Shown piece after piece: positions 5,292 to 11,793 of a stretch of DNA of 11,793 nt. The DNA is from Promethearchaeota archaeon (GTDB lineage Archaea > Asgardarchaeota > Lokiarchaeia > Sigyniarchaeales > SOKP01). The position numbers and the translations under genes are program-made. Under the pieces are notes generated by a model. The model was not told the DNA's origin. It worked only from the letters and a program-made list of their open reading frames with translations, and did no database searches. Position 1 is the first letter of the stretch; each line of letters starts with the position of its first letter. Location of the stretch: assembly GCA_030615145.1 (NCBI GenBank), contig JAUWZT010000104.1, positions 1-11,793 on the forward strand, in the 5' to 3' direction.

Positions 5292-6830
5292 ATGAAGCTA
5301 AAAGTAAAAGAAATAAATTTTGAAACTGGGAATACTAAAGATGTTGTTCTTAATATTAAAGACGCTCAAGAATTAGGACAGAAAGCCGGCGAACGTATTG
5401 TCGTAAAAAATCCTCAATCAAAATCTCTTGAAGATAAATATTGGGTGGCAATACTACAAATTGATTATTCTAATTCTTTGGTTCAACCTGGAGAGATCGG
5501 CGTTTTTTTGGGTATCCTTAAAGAGAAACAGGATTTAGTTGACAATATGATGATATCCATTAAACCGGCAGATCCGCCCGATTCTTTTAAATATATTCAG
5601 AAAAAAATAAGAGGGGCTAAACTAACAACTGAAGAAATCAATAGTATAATTCACGATACAGTCTCTGGTTCTTTATCAAGAATCGACTTAGCAGCATTTA
5701 TAACGGCGGTGTCTATAAATGGCATGGATAACGAAGAGATGACAGCATTGACTTATGCTGAAGCGAGAAGTGGAGAGCTTTTCGACTTTGGACCGGAAGT
5801 TTATGACAAGCATTCAACAGGTGGTGTGCCAGGAAATAAAGTTACGCTTATTATTGTTCCGATTGTCGCAGCTGCCGGGCTAACAATTCCAAAATCATCA
5901 ACAAGAGCTATAACTTCTCCCTCTGGAACTGCTGATTCTATGGAAGTTCTAGCACCGATTGCTTTTGATGCTGAAAAATTGAAAAACATTGTATCGAAAG
6001 AAAAAGCGTGCATTATATGGGGTGGAGCTCTAAATACTTCGCCTGCAGATAATATATTGATCGAAATTGAACGTCCACTCCACATGGACCCAGTAGGACT
6101 TATGATTCCATCTATACTGACTAAAAAACTTTCCCTTGGAGTTAAAAAACTCGTATTAGATATACCCGTTGGCGAAGGAACAAAATTTCCTACTCCAGAT
6201 AATGGGAAACAGTTTGCTTATTTATTTAAAGAAATTGCAAAAAATGTGGGGATTGAAACGGAGTGTGCCCTAACTCTTGCCCATCAACCAATTGGCCACG
6301 CAATTGGTCCGGGATTAGAAGCTAAAGAAGCGTTAACTTTGCTTATGGATTATTCAGCAGGTCCGAATTCTTTGATTGAGAAATCAACTGATTTAGCGGG
6401 CATATTGCTTGAAATGGGTGGAAAGGCTCAGAAAGGGAAGGGACAAAGCTTAGCCAAAGAGATATTGCGTTCTGGTAAGGCTTATGAAAAAATGAAAAGA
6501 ATAATCGAAGTCCAGTGTGGAAATCCAGAAATAAAACCCAAAGATATTAAAATAGGCCCCCATTCTAAAGAATTTTTTGCTATTAAAGCAGGACATATAA
6601 CTGGAGTAAACAACGCAATTATTAACAGTATAGCTAAAGCTACTGGTTGCCCCCATTCAAAAAATTCTGGTGTTGAGATTTTTAAAAAGCAAGGAGCAAG
6701 AATAAAGGAAGGAGATTTAATCTTTAGAATTCATTCTGATAGTCAAAGCAAATTAAAAAAAGCCGAGAAAATATATAATTCGACTGGTGGACCTATCATT
6801 TTAGGAGGTATGATGATTGAAAGGATATAA
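5292..6830 (+). CDS. deoA: AMP phosphorylase (archaeal thymidine-phosphorylase family)
   Basis: This 512-residue enzyme matches archaeal AMP phosphorylases end to end (usual length about 500). It has the archaeal N-terminal domain (1-about 90), then the helical and alpha/beta domains of the nucleoside phosphorylase family. Signatures are KHSTGGVPGNK (173-183, phosphate-binding), STRAITSPSGTAD (203-215), WGGALNTSPAD (243-253), QPIGHAIGPGLEAKEAL (332-348) and LLEMGG (372-377), plus a C-terminal domain with the GARIKEGDLIFRIH pattern. It converts AMP (also CMP and UMP) and phosphate to the free base and ribose-1,5-bisphosphate. In archaea this feeds R15P isomerase and type III RuBisCO, neither of which lies in this window. 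The N-terminal domain separates it from bacterial thymidine phosphorylase. There is no Shine-Dalgarno at the ATG. It looks intact. Confidence 0.95.
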   Translation: MKLKVKEINFETGNTKDVVLNIKDAQELGQKAGERIVVKNPQSKSLEDKYWVAILQIDYSNSLVQPGEIGVFLGILKEKQDLVDNMMISIKPADPPDSFKYIQKKIRGAKLTTEEINSIIHDTVSGSLSRIDLAAFITAVSINGMDNEEMTALTYAEARSGELFDFGPEVYDKHSTGGVPGNKVTLIIVPIVAAAGLTIPKSSTRAITSPSGTADSMEVLAPIAFDAEKLKNIVSKEKACIIWGGALNTSPADNILIEIERPLHMDPVGLMIPSILTKKLSLGVKKLVLDIPVGEGTKFPTPDNGKQFAYLFKEIAKNVGIETECALTLAHQPIGHAIGPGLEAKEALTLLMDYSAGPNSLIEKSTDLAGILLEMGGKAQKGKGQSLAKEILRSGKAYEKMKRIIEVQCGNPEIKPKDIKIGPHSKEFFAIKAGHITGVNNAIINSIAKATGCPHSKNSGVEIFKKQGARIKEGDLIFRIHSDSQSKLKKAEKIYNSTGGPIILGGMMIERI

Positions 6831-6961
6831 TTTTTATTTTAACATCATACTTAAAAAGCTATAAACATTAAAAACTCAAATTATTGCACTTTAAGTATAG
6901 TGAACCTAATACCTAATAAAATTTACAAGTTAGTAAAAGTATGTTAAAGATTTGATTTATT
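6831..6961. promoter_or_regulatory. Spacer with probable promoter for the ferredoxin-AOR pair
   Basis: This 131-nt A/T-rich spacer starts with T-runs (TTTTTATTTT at about 6832-6841) that may terminate the phosphorylase mRNA. A TATA-like CTAATAAAATTTAC lies at 6914-6927. No Shine-Dalgarno is visible before the TTG start of the ferredoxin. I see no other structure. Confidence 0.35.
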
Positions 6962-7207
6962 TTGGTAGAATCTAAATTAATTGAGATAATTATACACGAG
7001 GAAAGATGTACAGGATGTAGAATCTGTCAATTAATCTGTTCTTCCATATATAAGAATAAATATTCCCCTACTGAAGCCCTTATTCAAATTGTTGATGTCT
7101 ACGAATTGATCCCAAAAATCTCGTTCTTGGATGGATGTACTCACTGCGGACAATGTGCAAATTATTGTCTGTATGGAGCTTTAGAACTCAAGGAGGGTGA
7201 GAAATAA
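6962..7207 (+). CDS. 2[4Fe-4S] ferredoxin-type electron carrier, AOR partner
   Basis: The 81-residue protein has two complete CX2CX2CX3C motifs: C16, C19, C22, C26 and C59, C62, C65, C69, each predicted to contribute to a [4Fe-4S] cluster. The 32-residue stretch between them is longer than in minimal clostridial ferredoxins. It should carry electrons for the oxidoreductase encoded immediately downstream, whose reading frame overlaps its stop codon. TTG 6962 is the only standard start between the in-frame stop at 6953-6955 and the first cysteine, so the start is forced unless ATT 6959 is used. Such small polyferredoxin subunits often accompany AOR-family enzymes. Physical pairing with this AOR is inferred from the overlap. 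Confidence 0.88.
   Translation: MVESKLIEIIIHEERCTGCRICQLICSSIYKNKYSPTEALIQIVDVYELIPKISFLDGCTHCGQCANYCLYGALELKEGEK
7191..7200 (+). promoter_or_regulatory. Strong Shine-Dalgarno preceding a non-standard AOR start
   Basis: AGGAGGGTGA near the end of the ferredoxin gene is the strongest Shine-Dalgarno in the window. GGAGG ends 7 nt before ATA 7204 and 10 nt before ACG 7207. It lies about 65 nt from ATG 7264, too far to serve that codon. This is the main evidence that translation begins at or near 7204-7207. Confidence 0.7.
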
Positions 7208-9108
7208 CGGATTGGTTTGGTTACACTGGAAATATACTTGACATTGATTTAACGGAAAATAGAATGTCAGTTATTAATGAAGATGTCAGAGACCTTAAAA
7301 GGTTCATTGGCGGATTCGGAATGAATTGTAAACTTTTTGCTGATCGATTCAAACCGTTAACGGATCCATTTTCATCAAATAATTTAATAATATTTGGAAC
7401 TGGACCCTTAGTAGGAACTATTGTACCTGGTTCTTCTCGAACCGTTGCAATTTCAAAATTTCCAGCGACCGGAGCCGTTGCTAATTCTTGCGGAAGTATG
7501 AGTTTTGCGTTTAACTTGAAGCAAGCGGGATTTGATCATATAATTATAACTGGAAAATCAGAAAAACCAGTATATTTACTTATATCTGACGATCATGTTG
7601 AATTATGTAAAGCTGAAGTAATATGGGGTAAAGATATTGTTGAAACAACTAATTTTTTAAAGAGGAAACATGGTTCAAGTGGAGTAATTACTATTGGACA
7701 AGCGGGAGAAAATCTTGTTAAATCTTCGATGACGCTAATAGATAAAACCTCAACTTTAGGGCGTGGGGGCCTTGGAGCAATTATGGGGTCGAAAAACCTT
7801 AAAGCCATTTTAACTCAAGGGACAAAAGGGATTCCAATAGCAGAACCAAAAAAGTTTAATAAATTGTATAATAGTTTTATTGAGCGTATTCGTAAATATC
7901 CTCATAGAGATTCGTGGATTGAATTGGGTATGTTAAGAAGTTTGCCAGTTGGCATGTTCTTAACCGCAAAAGGTCAAAAGAAAAAAGCCCGCCAATGTAG
8001 CGATAGGATGTACCTAAAAAAAATGAAAAAAAGACGTCTCGCTTGTCCATCTTGTCCTATGGCTGATAAAGATATTCTTGAAATACGTGAAGGAGAATAT
8101 AGCGGTTTAATTAATTATACATCTTCAATAATTAACCCCCTATTGATGTTTACTGTAGATGGGCTAGACACATACGATCAAGCAATAAAAGCGTTTGATC
8201 TAATAAGTAGATATGGATTGGACTCATTAACTATGACCGCACTATTCGAATTTATAAGCAAAATGAATGAACGAGATATTCTCACCAATGAAAAACTAGG
8301 TATTGATTGGAAGCAGGATTTTAAGACCTTTCAGCACCTTATCGATATAATCACAAAAAGGGAAGGGTTTGGAGATATATTAGCAGATGGATGGAAAAAA
8401 TTAGCTGGGGAAGATAAAACTTTTTCAAACGAAATGCTTACGGTGAAAGGTTTAGATGTCATATTCGAACCTAGGTTTTTACGATTAGGAACGATGGAAT
8501 TCGAACAAGTAGTAAATCCTAAAGGCGCTCATGTTGCTTCGGGCGGATCACCGACATACGTTGGCGCTGGGGGAACTCCAGATAAAATGAAAAGCCATTT
8601 TAATCGGATGGGCATCCCCGAAACCGCTTTCTCTAGAATATTCACTCCACCCAAAAAAGAAATGGGCGTAAATGTTGGACGACTAACCAGATACTCTGAA
8701 GATTGGTACACTGTTCTAACATCTCTAGGATTGTGCGCTAGGGCTCAAATGAATAGATTTTATAGTTTAGAATTAGTAACCGAAATATACAATTTAATTA
8801 CCGGATTCAATTTACATCAAGAAGAATTAAGACTATCGGCTGAACGTTCTTGGAATTTATTGAAGTTAATGAATATAAAGGAAGGTTTTTCTCGAAAGGA
8901 CGATAAATTCCCTAGCGGATGGTTTAAACCATTAAAAATTGGGGAAAATGTACTTAAATTCCAAGATTTTTACGGAGAAGTAATTATTACTCAAGATATT
9001 GCCAATAAATTATTGGACGATTATTATAACGAACGAGGCTGGGATAAACAAAGTAGTTCCCCCACAATAAGTAAAATTAAAGCGCTTGCTTTAGAGAAAT
9101 ATTTTTAG
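7204..9108 (+). CDS. Aldehyde ferredoxin oxidoreductase family tungstoenzyme (non-ATG start)
   Basis: The frame extends 20 codons upstream of ATG 7264. The added residues (TDWFGYTGNILDIDLTENR after the first codon) match the conserved AOR N-terminus of the GWTGKILRVDLT type, so ATG 7264 is not the start. The start must be ATA 7204 (634 aa) or ACG 7207 (633 aa), since TGA at 7198-7200 closes the frame. Family signatures, numbered from ATA, include GTGPLVGTIVPGSSR (65-79), GRGGLGAIMGSKNLKAI (186-202), CPSC (281-284) and TSLGLC (506-511). AOR enzymes carry a tungsten-pterin and one [4Fe-4S] cluster held by CX2CX3C plus a distant Cys. Here the third position is Asp288 (CPSCPMAD), while C511 is kept. 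It probably oxidises an aldehyde or related substrate and passes electrons to the upstream ferredoxin; the substrate is unknown. Confidence 0.88.
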   Translation: MTDWFGYTGNILDIDLTENRMSVINEDVRDLKRFIGGFGMNCKLFADRFKPLTDPFSSNNLIIFGTGPLVGTIVPGSSRTVAISKFPATGAVANSCGSMSFAFNLKQAGFDHIIITGKSEKPVYLLISDDHVELCKAEVIWGKDIVETTNFLKRKHGSSGVITIGQAGENLVKSSMTLIDKTSTLGRGGLGAIMGSKNLKAILTQGTKGIPIAEPKKFNKLYNSFIERIRKYPHRDSWIELGMLRSLPVGMFLTAKGQKKKARQCSDRMYLKKMKKRRLACPSCPMADKDILEIREGEYSGLINYTSSIINPLLMFTVDGLDTYDQAIKAFDLISRYGLDSLTMTALFEFISKMNERDILTNEKLGIDWKQDFKTFQHLIDIITKREGFGDILADGWKKLAGEDKTFSNEMLTVKGLDVIFEPRFLRLGTMEFEQVVNPKGAHVASGGSPTYVGAGGTPDKMKSHFNRMGIPETAFSRIFTPPKKEMGVNVGRLTRYSEDWYTVLTSLGLCARAQMNRFYSLELVTEIYNLITGFNLHQEELRLSAERSWNLLKLMNIKEGFSRKDDKFPSGWFKPLKIGENVLKFQDFYGEVIITQDIANKLLDDYYNERGWDKQSSSPTISKIKALALEKYF

Positions 9109-9116
9109 AATTATAA

Positions 9117-9134
9117 TAATTCTTTTTTTATAAA
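9117..9134 (+). terminator. T-tract terminator after the AOR gene
   Basis: TAATTCTTTTTTTATAAA begins 8 nt after the AOR stop and is identical over 18 nt to 1441-1458, downstream of the TIR gene. The T7 run fits archaeal intrinsic termination. Confidence 0.6.
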
Positions 9135-9153
9135 AAATGAAATTAGAAATTTA

Positions 9154-9167
9154 ATGTATAAAATAAA
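9154..9167 (+). promoter_or_regulatory. Probable TATA box of the first LRR gene
   Basis: ATGTATAAAATAAA contains TATAAAAT at 9157-9164, 38 nt before ATG 9202, predicting a start near 9186 and a short leader. It separates the LRR genes from the AOR unit, in line with the terminator just upstream. Confidence 0.5.
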
Positions 9168-9201
9168 AAATTTAAATAATTAAATCAAATTTCGAGAATT
9201 A

Positions 9202-10701
9202 ATGGAATTATCTCCAAAATTAATTAATAAAAATTACAAGAACAAGAAGTTAGATAAAATTTCAGCAATAAATCAATTAATATCGATTATAGACAATAGT
9301 GATAATTTAGATACAAGAATTGAAAGCATTAATACCCTATCTCAGATTGAAGCTAAATCTAATGATGTTTTCAAACTATTAGAAAATTTACTAATTTCAG
9401 ATTCTCATGAATCTATAAGATTTAATTCAATTAGGGTCGTAGAAAAGTTATTTTTGGATAATGCTCTTGAGCCAATGAGATGGGCTTTGAAACACGAAGA
9501 ATCCTTAAAATGTTTGTTAGCAATCTCAAAGATATTAGGAAAAATTGATACTCCTCAATCAAAATCCTTGTTAATTAATAAAATAAAAAAAATAAGAAAT
9601 GAGAAAATAATTGAAAATTTAAATCTCTTATTCAAAAAAAGAGATATTGAAAGTTTCTCGAGTTTTGAACTTTCACGAATTATCGAGAATTATTTTATTG
9701 TAGCCGATCTGGAAAAAAGATTTGGTCAAATTAATTTTAAGGTAAAAGAGGGTTTGATTTTTGAATTAGATTTATCCGATGTTAGTAGTCACGTTTTTGG
9801 ATGGACAATTTTGAACAAATTTCCTGATTTTATGGAATTTCTAACATCGTTAGAAATTTTAGATTTAAAATTTAACAGACTTACTATGATACCTAAAACC
9901 ATTGGCTTTTTATCTTCAATGATTCACTTAGATTTGAGTTATAATAAAATTAAATCAATTCCTCATTCTATTGGTTTATTAACGGCCTTGAATGTGTTGA
10001 ATTTGAGATATAATAAAATAAAAAGTTTACCACTTTCTATTGGCTCTTTAAAATTGTTAAAACATCTTGATTTAAGAGCTAATGACTTAACTTCTTTGCC
10101 AAAAACAATAAAGAATATTTCAAAGTTAGAAGTCTTAGATTTGCACGGAAACAATCTAAGCAAATTAAAGGGTTCTTTCAAGGGAATGTCTTCTCTTAAG
10201 CAATTAGATTTGGGATTGAACAATATAGAAAGACTTCCTAAATGGGTAAAGCCACTTATATTTCTTAAAAAATTGGGTTTGGGAGGAAATAAATTGACAT
10301 CACTTCCTTCTTGGCTTGGGTCGTTGCAATCATTAGAAATATTACAAATATTTGATAATAAGTTGATTGAACTTCCTGAGTCAATTGGTAAAATTTCTAC
10401 GCTTAAAGAATTAACTCTATGGAATAATAATTTAACTTCTTTACCTAAGTCGTTTAGCTCGTTAATTAATTTGAAAGATTTAAATTTAAGTTGGAATCGT
10501 TTTGAAAATTTACCCGATTGTGTGGGAGCTCTTAAATCTCTTGAGACATTGAGTTTATGGGGGAATAAATTGAAAAAACTTCCCGAATCTCTTGAGAATC
10601 TTAAATCATTGAAAATTCTAGATTTAAACTTTAATAATATTGAAGAAACACCCGATTTTTTGGGTAAATTAGAAAAAAATGGATTGATAATTTATAAATA
10701 G
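9202..10701 (+). CDS. HEAT-like plus leucine-rich-repeat protein 1
   Basis: This 499-residue protein is predicted cytoplasmic. Residues 1-about 180 are helical with a HEAT-like character: ISAINQLISIIDNSDNLDTR (20-39), ENLLISDSHESIR (61-73) and PMRWALKHEES (91-101). A cap-like strand (IFELDLSD) leads into 12 consecutive 23-residue LRRs (213-488) of the LxxLxLxxNxLxxLPxxIG type. The C-terminus NGLIIYK closes the solenoid. LRRs of this type present a curved beta-sheet for protein binding, so a recognition or scaffold role is likely; the partner is unknown. No clear Shine-Dalgarno lies before ATG 9202. The next gene begins 16 nt after the stop and is a close relative. Confidence 0.85.
   Translation: MELSPKLINKNYKNKKLDKISAINQLISIIDNSDNLDTRIESINTLSQIEAKSNDVFKLLENLLISDSHESIRFNSIRVVEKLFLDNALEPMRWALKHEESLKCLLAISKILGKIDTPQSKSLLINKIKKIRNEKIIENLNLLFKKRDIESFSSFELSRIIENYFIVADLEKRFGQINFKVKEGLIFELDLSDVSSHVFGWTILNKFPDFMEFLTSLEILDLKFNRLTMIPKTIGFLSSMIHLDLSYNKIKSIPHSIGLLTALNVLNLRYNKIKSLPLSIGSLKLLKHLDLRANDLTSLPKTIKNISKLEVLDLHGNNLSKLKGSFKGMSSLKQLDLGLNNIERLPKWVKPLIFLKKLGLGGNKLTSLPSWLGSLQSLEILQIFDNKLIELPESIGKISTLKELTLWNNNLTSLPKSFSSLINLKDLNLSWNRFENLPDCVGALKSLETLSLWGNKLKKLPESLENLKSLKILDLNFNNIEETPDFLGKLEKNGLIIYK
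9838..10665 (+). repeat. Twelve tandem 69-bp LRR units
   Basis: These are twelve in-frame units of exactly 69 bp (23 codons) without insertions, diverged at DNA level but constant in length. The LPxxI positions are kept in most units; units 5 (SKLKGSF) and 12 (EETPDF) deviate most, with unit 12 as the end cap. Confidence 0.85.
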
Positions 10702-10703
10702 TT

Positions 10704-10708
10704 GAGGG
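10704..10708 (+). promoter_or_regulatory. Shine-Dalgarno-like GAGGG before the second LRR gene
   Basis: GAGGG sits 3 nt after the stop of the first LRR gene and 9 nt before ACG 10718 (6 nt before ATT 10715). The same GAGGG-N9-ACG layout occurs at the AOR gene (GAGGG 7193-7197, ACG 7207). Confidence 0.5.
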
Positions 10709-10717
10709 ATTTACATT

Positions 10718-11793
10718 ACGAGACGCACACCGACTAAGATATTTGACGAATTTAACAGAAAAATAATCGATATATCATCGGCAGTTAAACAACTAATCGC
10801 ATTAATAGAAAATAGTACAAATGTTAAAGACCGCTACGAAAGCCTTCAAATTTTAAGAAGTATTGGGGATAATTTTGAAAATACTGGCCTAAAGAAGCAG
10901 GAGATTTTTAATTTCTTTGAAAATTTACTTATTTCGGACTCAGATGAAAAAATCAGAAATGAAGCCGCTCTTATTTTACTGTATAATTTTGAATATAAAG
11001 CTTTGAACCCACTAAGATGGGCTCTTCATCACGAAGAATCTCAAACTTGTTTGTATACAATTTTTGATTCATTAATAGCTATAATTCACAACCTAGAAAA
11101 AAGAAACGAACGCATTACGAAACTAATCTTGATTCACGAGATAAAACAAATCGATGATAAAGATTTTAAGATTGGCTTTGAGACTTTAAGCTTTGCCAAA
11201 GGCGCGAAAATATTTACTCGTATGGAATTAGCTGACATTTTAATTAATTATTTCACAATGATTTACTTGAAAAAGACTTATTGGAGATTGAAGTATACTA
11301 TTTACCGTTGTAAAATCGTGGAGTTAGATTTTATATTTAAAGGTTTAACAAAATTTCCTATCGCTATAAAATACCTTAAAGCTCTTAAAAAGCTTACTCT
11401 AAGATACAATCAAATAATAGAAATTCCAGAGTGGATTAACTCTTTAAATTCGTTAGAATATCTTAATTTAAATGTAAATAATATAAATAAAATTCCTGAC
11501 AATATAGGTTTGCTTTCTAAACTTAAAGAATTGTTACTATGGAAGAATGAACTTCAAGATCTTCCAAATTCTATCTGTTTGTTACAGTCGTTGAAATATT
11601 TAAACTTAAGATTAAACCAACTTAAACGGTTACCTTATGATTTGGGAAATTTAATAAATCTTATAGACTTAAATCTTCACGATAATAAACTCACCGAAGT
11701 TCCAGATTCAATTTCTGCTCTTAAATCACTAAAGACATTTAATCTGAATTGGAATTTATTAACCTCTCTTTCTTCATCAATTACTAATTTAAT
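10718..11793 (+). CDS. HEAT-like plus leucine-rich-repeat protein 2 (partial, non-ATG start)
   Basis: The frame is open from 10706 to the window end. There is no ATG, GTG or TTG before the conserved domain (first in-frame TTG about 11003, first ATG 11222). If ACG 10718 is residue 1, the protein aligns without gaps to LRR protein 1 over the first 46 residues: P5, I8, K15, D18, SA at 21-22, QLI at 25-27, NS at 32-33, R39 and ES at 41-42 coincide. A 7-residue insertion follows, then the same signatures ENLLISDSDEKIR (68-80) and PLRWALHHEES (98-108). Six 23-residue LRRs follow from residue 219 to the edge. It is a tandem paralogue, probably co-transcribed with the first gene 16 nt upstream. ATT 10715 is an alternative start, and a recent loss of the start codon is also possible. 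Confidence 0.75.
11372..11785 (+). repeat. Six tandem 69-bp LRR units (array continues past the window)
   Basis: Six units of exactly 69 bp encode 23-residue LRRs such as SLNSLEYLNLNVNNINKIP. The sixth (ALKSLKTFNLNWNLL onward) has SLSSSI where LPxxI is expected. The array is cut by the window edge. Confidence 0.8.

Noticed and set aside
5801..6085. Minus-strand frames inside the AMP phosphorylase, peptidase, AOR and LRR genes
   Set aside because: They lie wholly within well-supported genes, have no family likeness and no start signals, so they are antisense shadows.
7204..7209. C-to-U RNA editing of ACG to AUG at the AOR and LRR2 starts
   Set aside because: ACG at both starts invites the idea, but I know of no mRNA editing of this type in archaea; mutation, sequencing error or near-cognate initiation are simpler.
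7264..7266. ATG 7264 as the start of the AOR protein
   Set aside because: It would remove the conserved YTGNILDIDLT N-terminal strand and lies about 65 nt from the strong Shine-Dalgarno.
9838..10665. CRISPR-like or satellite repeat array in the LRR region
   Set aside because: The 69-bp periodicity is fully explained by 23-codon LRR units and the DNA copies are diverged.

Overview
The window is A/T-rich DNA from an archaeon. Promoters are TATA-type (TTATATAAATACC upstream of two genes), several genes carry Shine-Dalgarno sequences, and transcripts seem to end in T-tracts. The gene set fits too: an archaeal AMP phosphorylase, a tungsten-type aldehyde ferredoxin oxidoreductase (AOR) with its own ferredoxin, a TPR/SNAP-like protein with two C-terminal beta-sandwich domains, and tandem leucine-rich-repeat (LRR) genes. 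Together these suggest an Asgard archaeon, most like the Loki lineage. That placement is inference from gene content; there is no rRNA or tRNA here to confirm it.

Left part (1-1415): on the minus strand, a protein resembling Panacea/SocA-type antitoxins is followed after 14 nt by the first 33 codons of a second gene that leaves the window, possibly its toxin. Facing away from them is a small TIR-domain protein with a C-terminal membrane anchor. This looks like a defence or stress-response patch.

Middle left (1416-3988): an A/T-rich spacer holds a 55-residue membrane protein gene on the minus strand. Next is a secreted DNRLRE-type protein whose second half is much richer in G+C than its surroundings and has no resemblance to the first half. 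It is followed by the TPR/SNAP-like protein with Ig-like C-terminal domains. The TIR gene and the DNRLRE gene share a 19-nt identical promoter element.

Middle (4003-6830): a complete M24B peptidase (Xaa-Pro aminopeptidase/dipeptidase type) and a full-length AMP phosphorylase are transcribed divergently from a 149-nt spacer. The phosphorylase would feed ribose-1,5-bisphosphate toward the type III RuBisCO pathway of nucleotide salvage.

Right-centre (6962-9108): a 2[4Fe-4S] ferredoxin and an AOR-family oxidoreductase form a tightly overlapping pair. The AOR reading frame has no ATG, GTG or TTG at its true N-terminus (candidates are ATA at 7204 or ACG at 7207, behind a strong Shine-Dalgarno), and its usual third cluster cysteine is an aspartate.

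Right end (9202-11793): two paralogous HEAT-like plus LRR proteins lie in tandem. The second runs off the window and also lacks a standard start codon; it aligns residue for residue with the first if it begins at ACG 10718. The most unusual signals are these two non-canonical starts, the chimeric GC-rich secreted protein, the tail-anchored TIR, and an identical 18-nt terminator behind the TIR and AOR genes.
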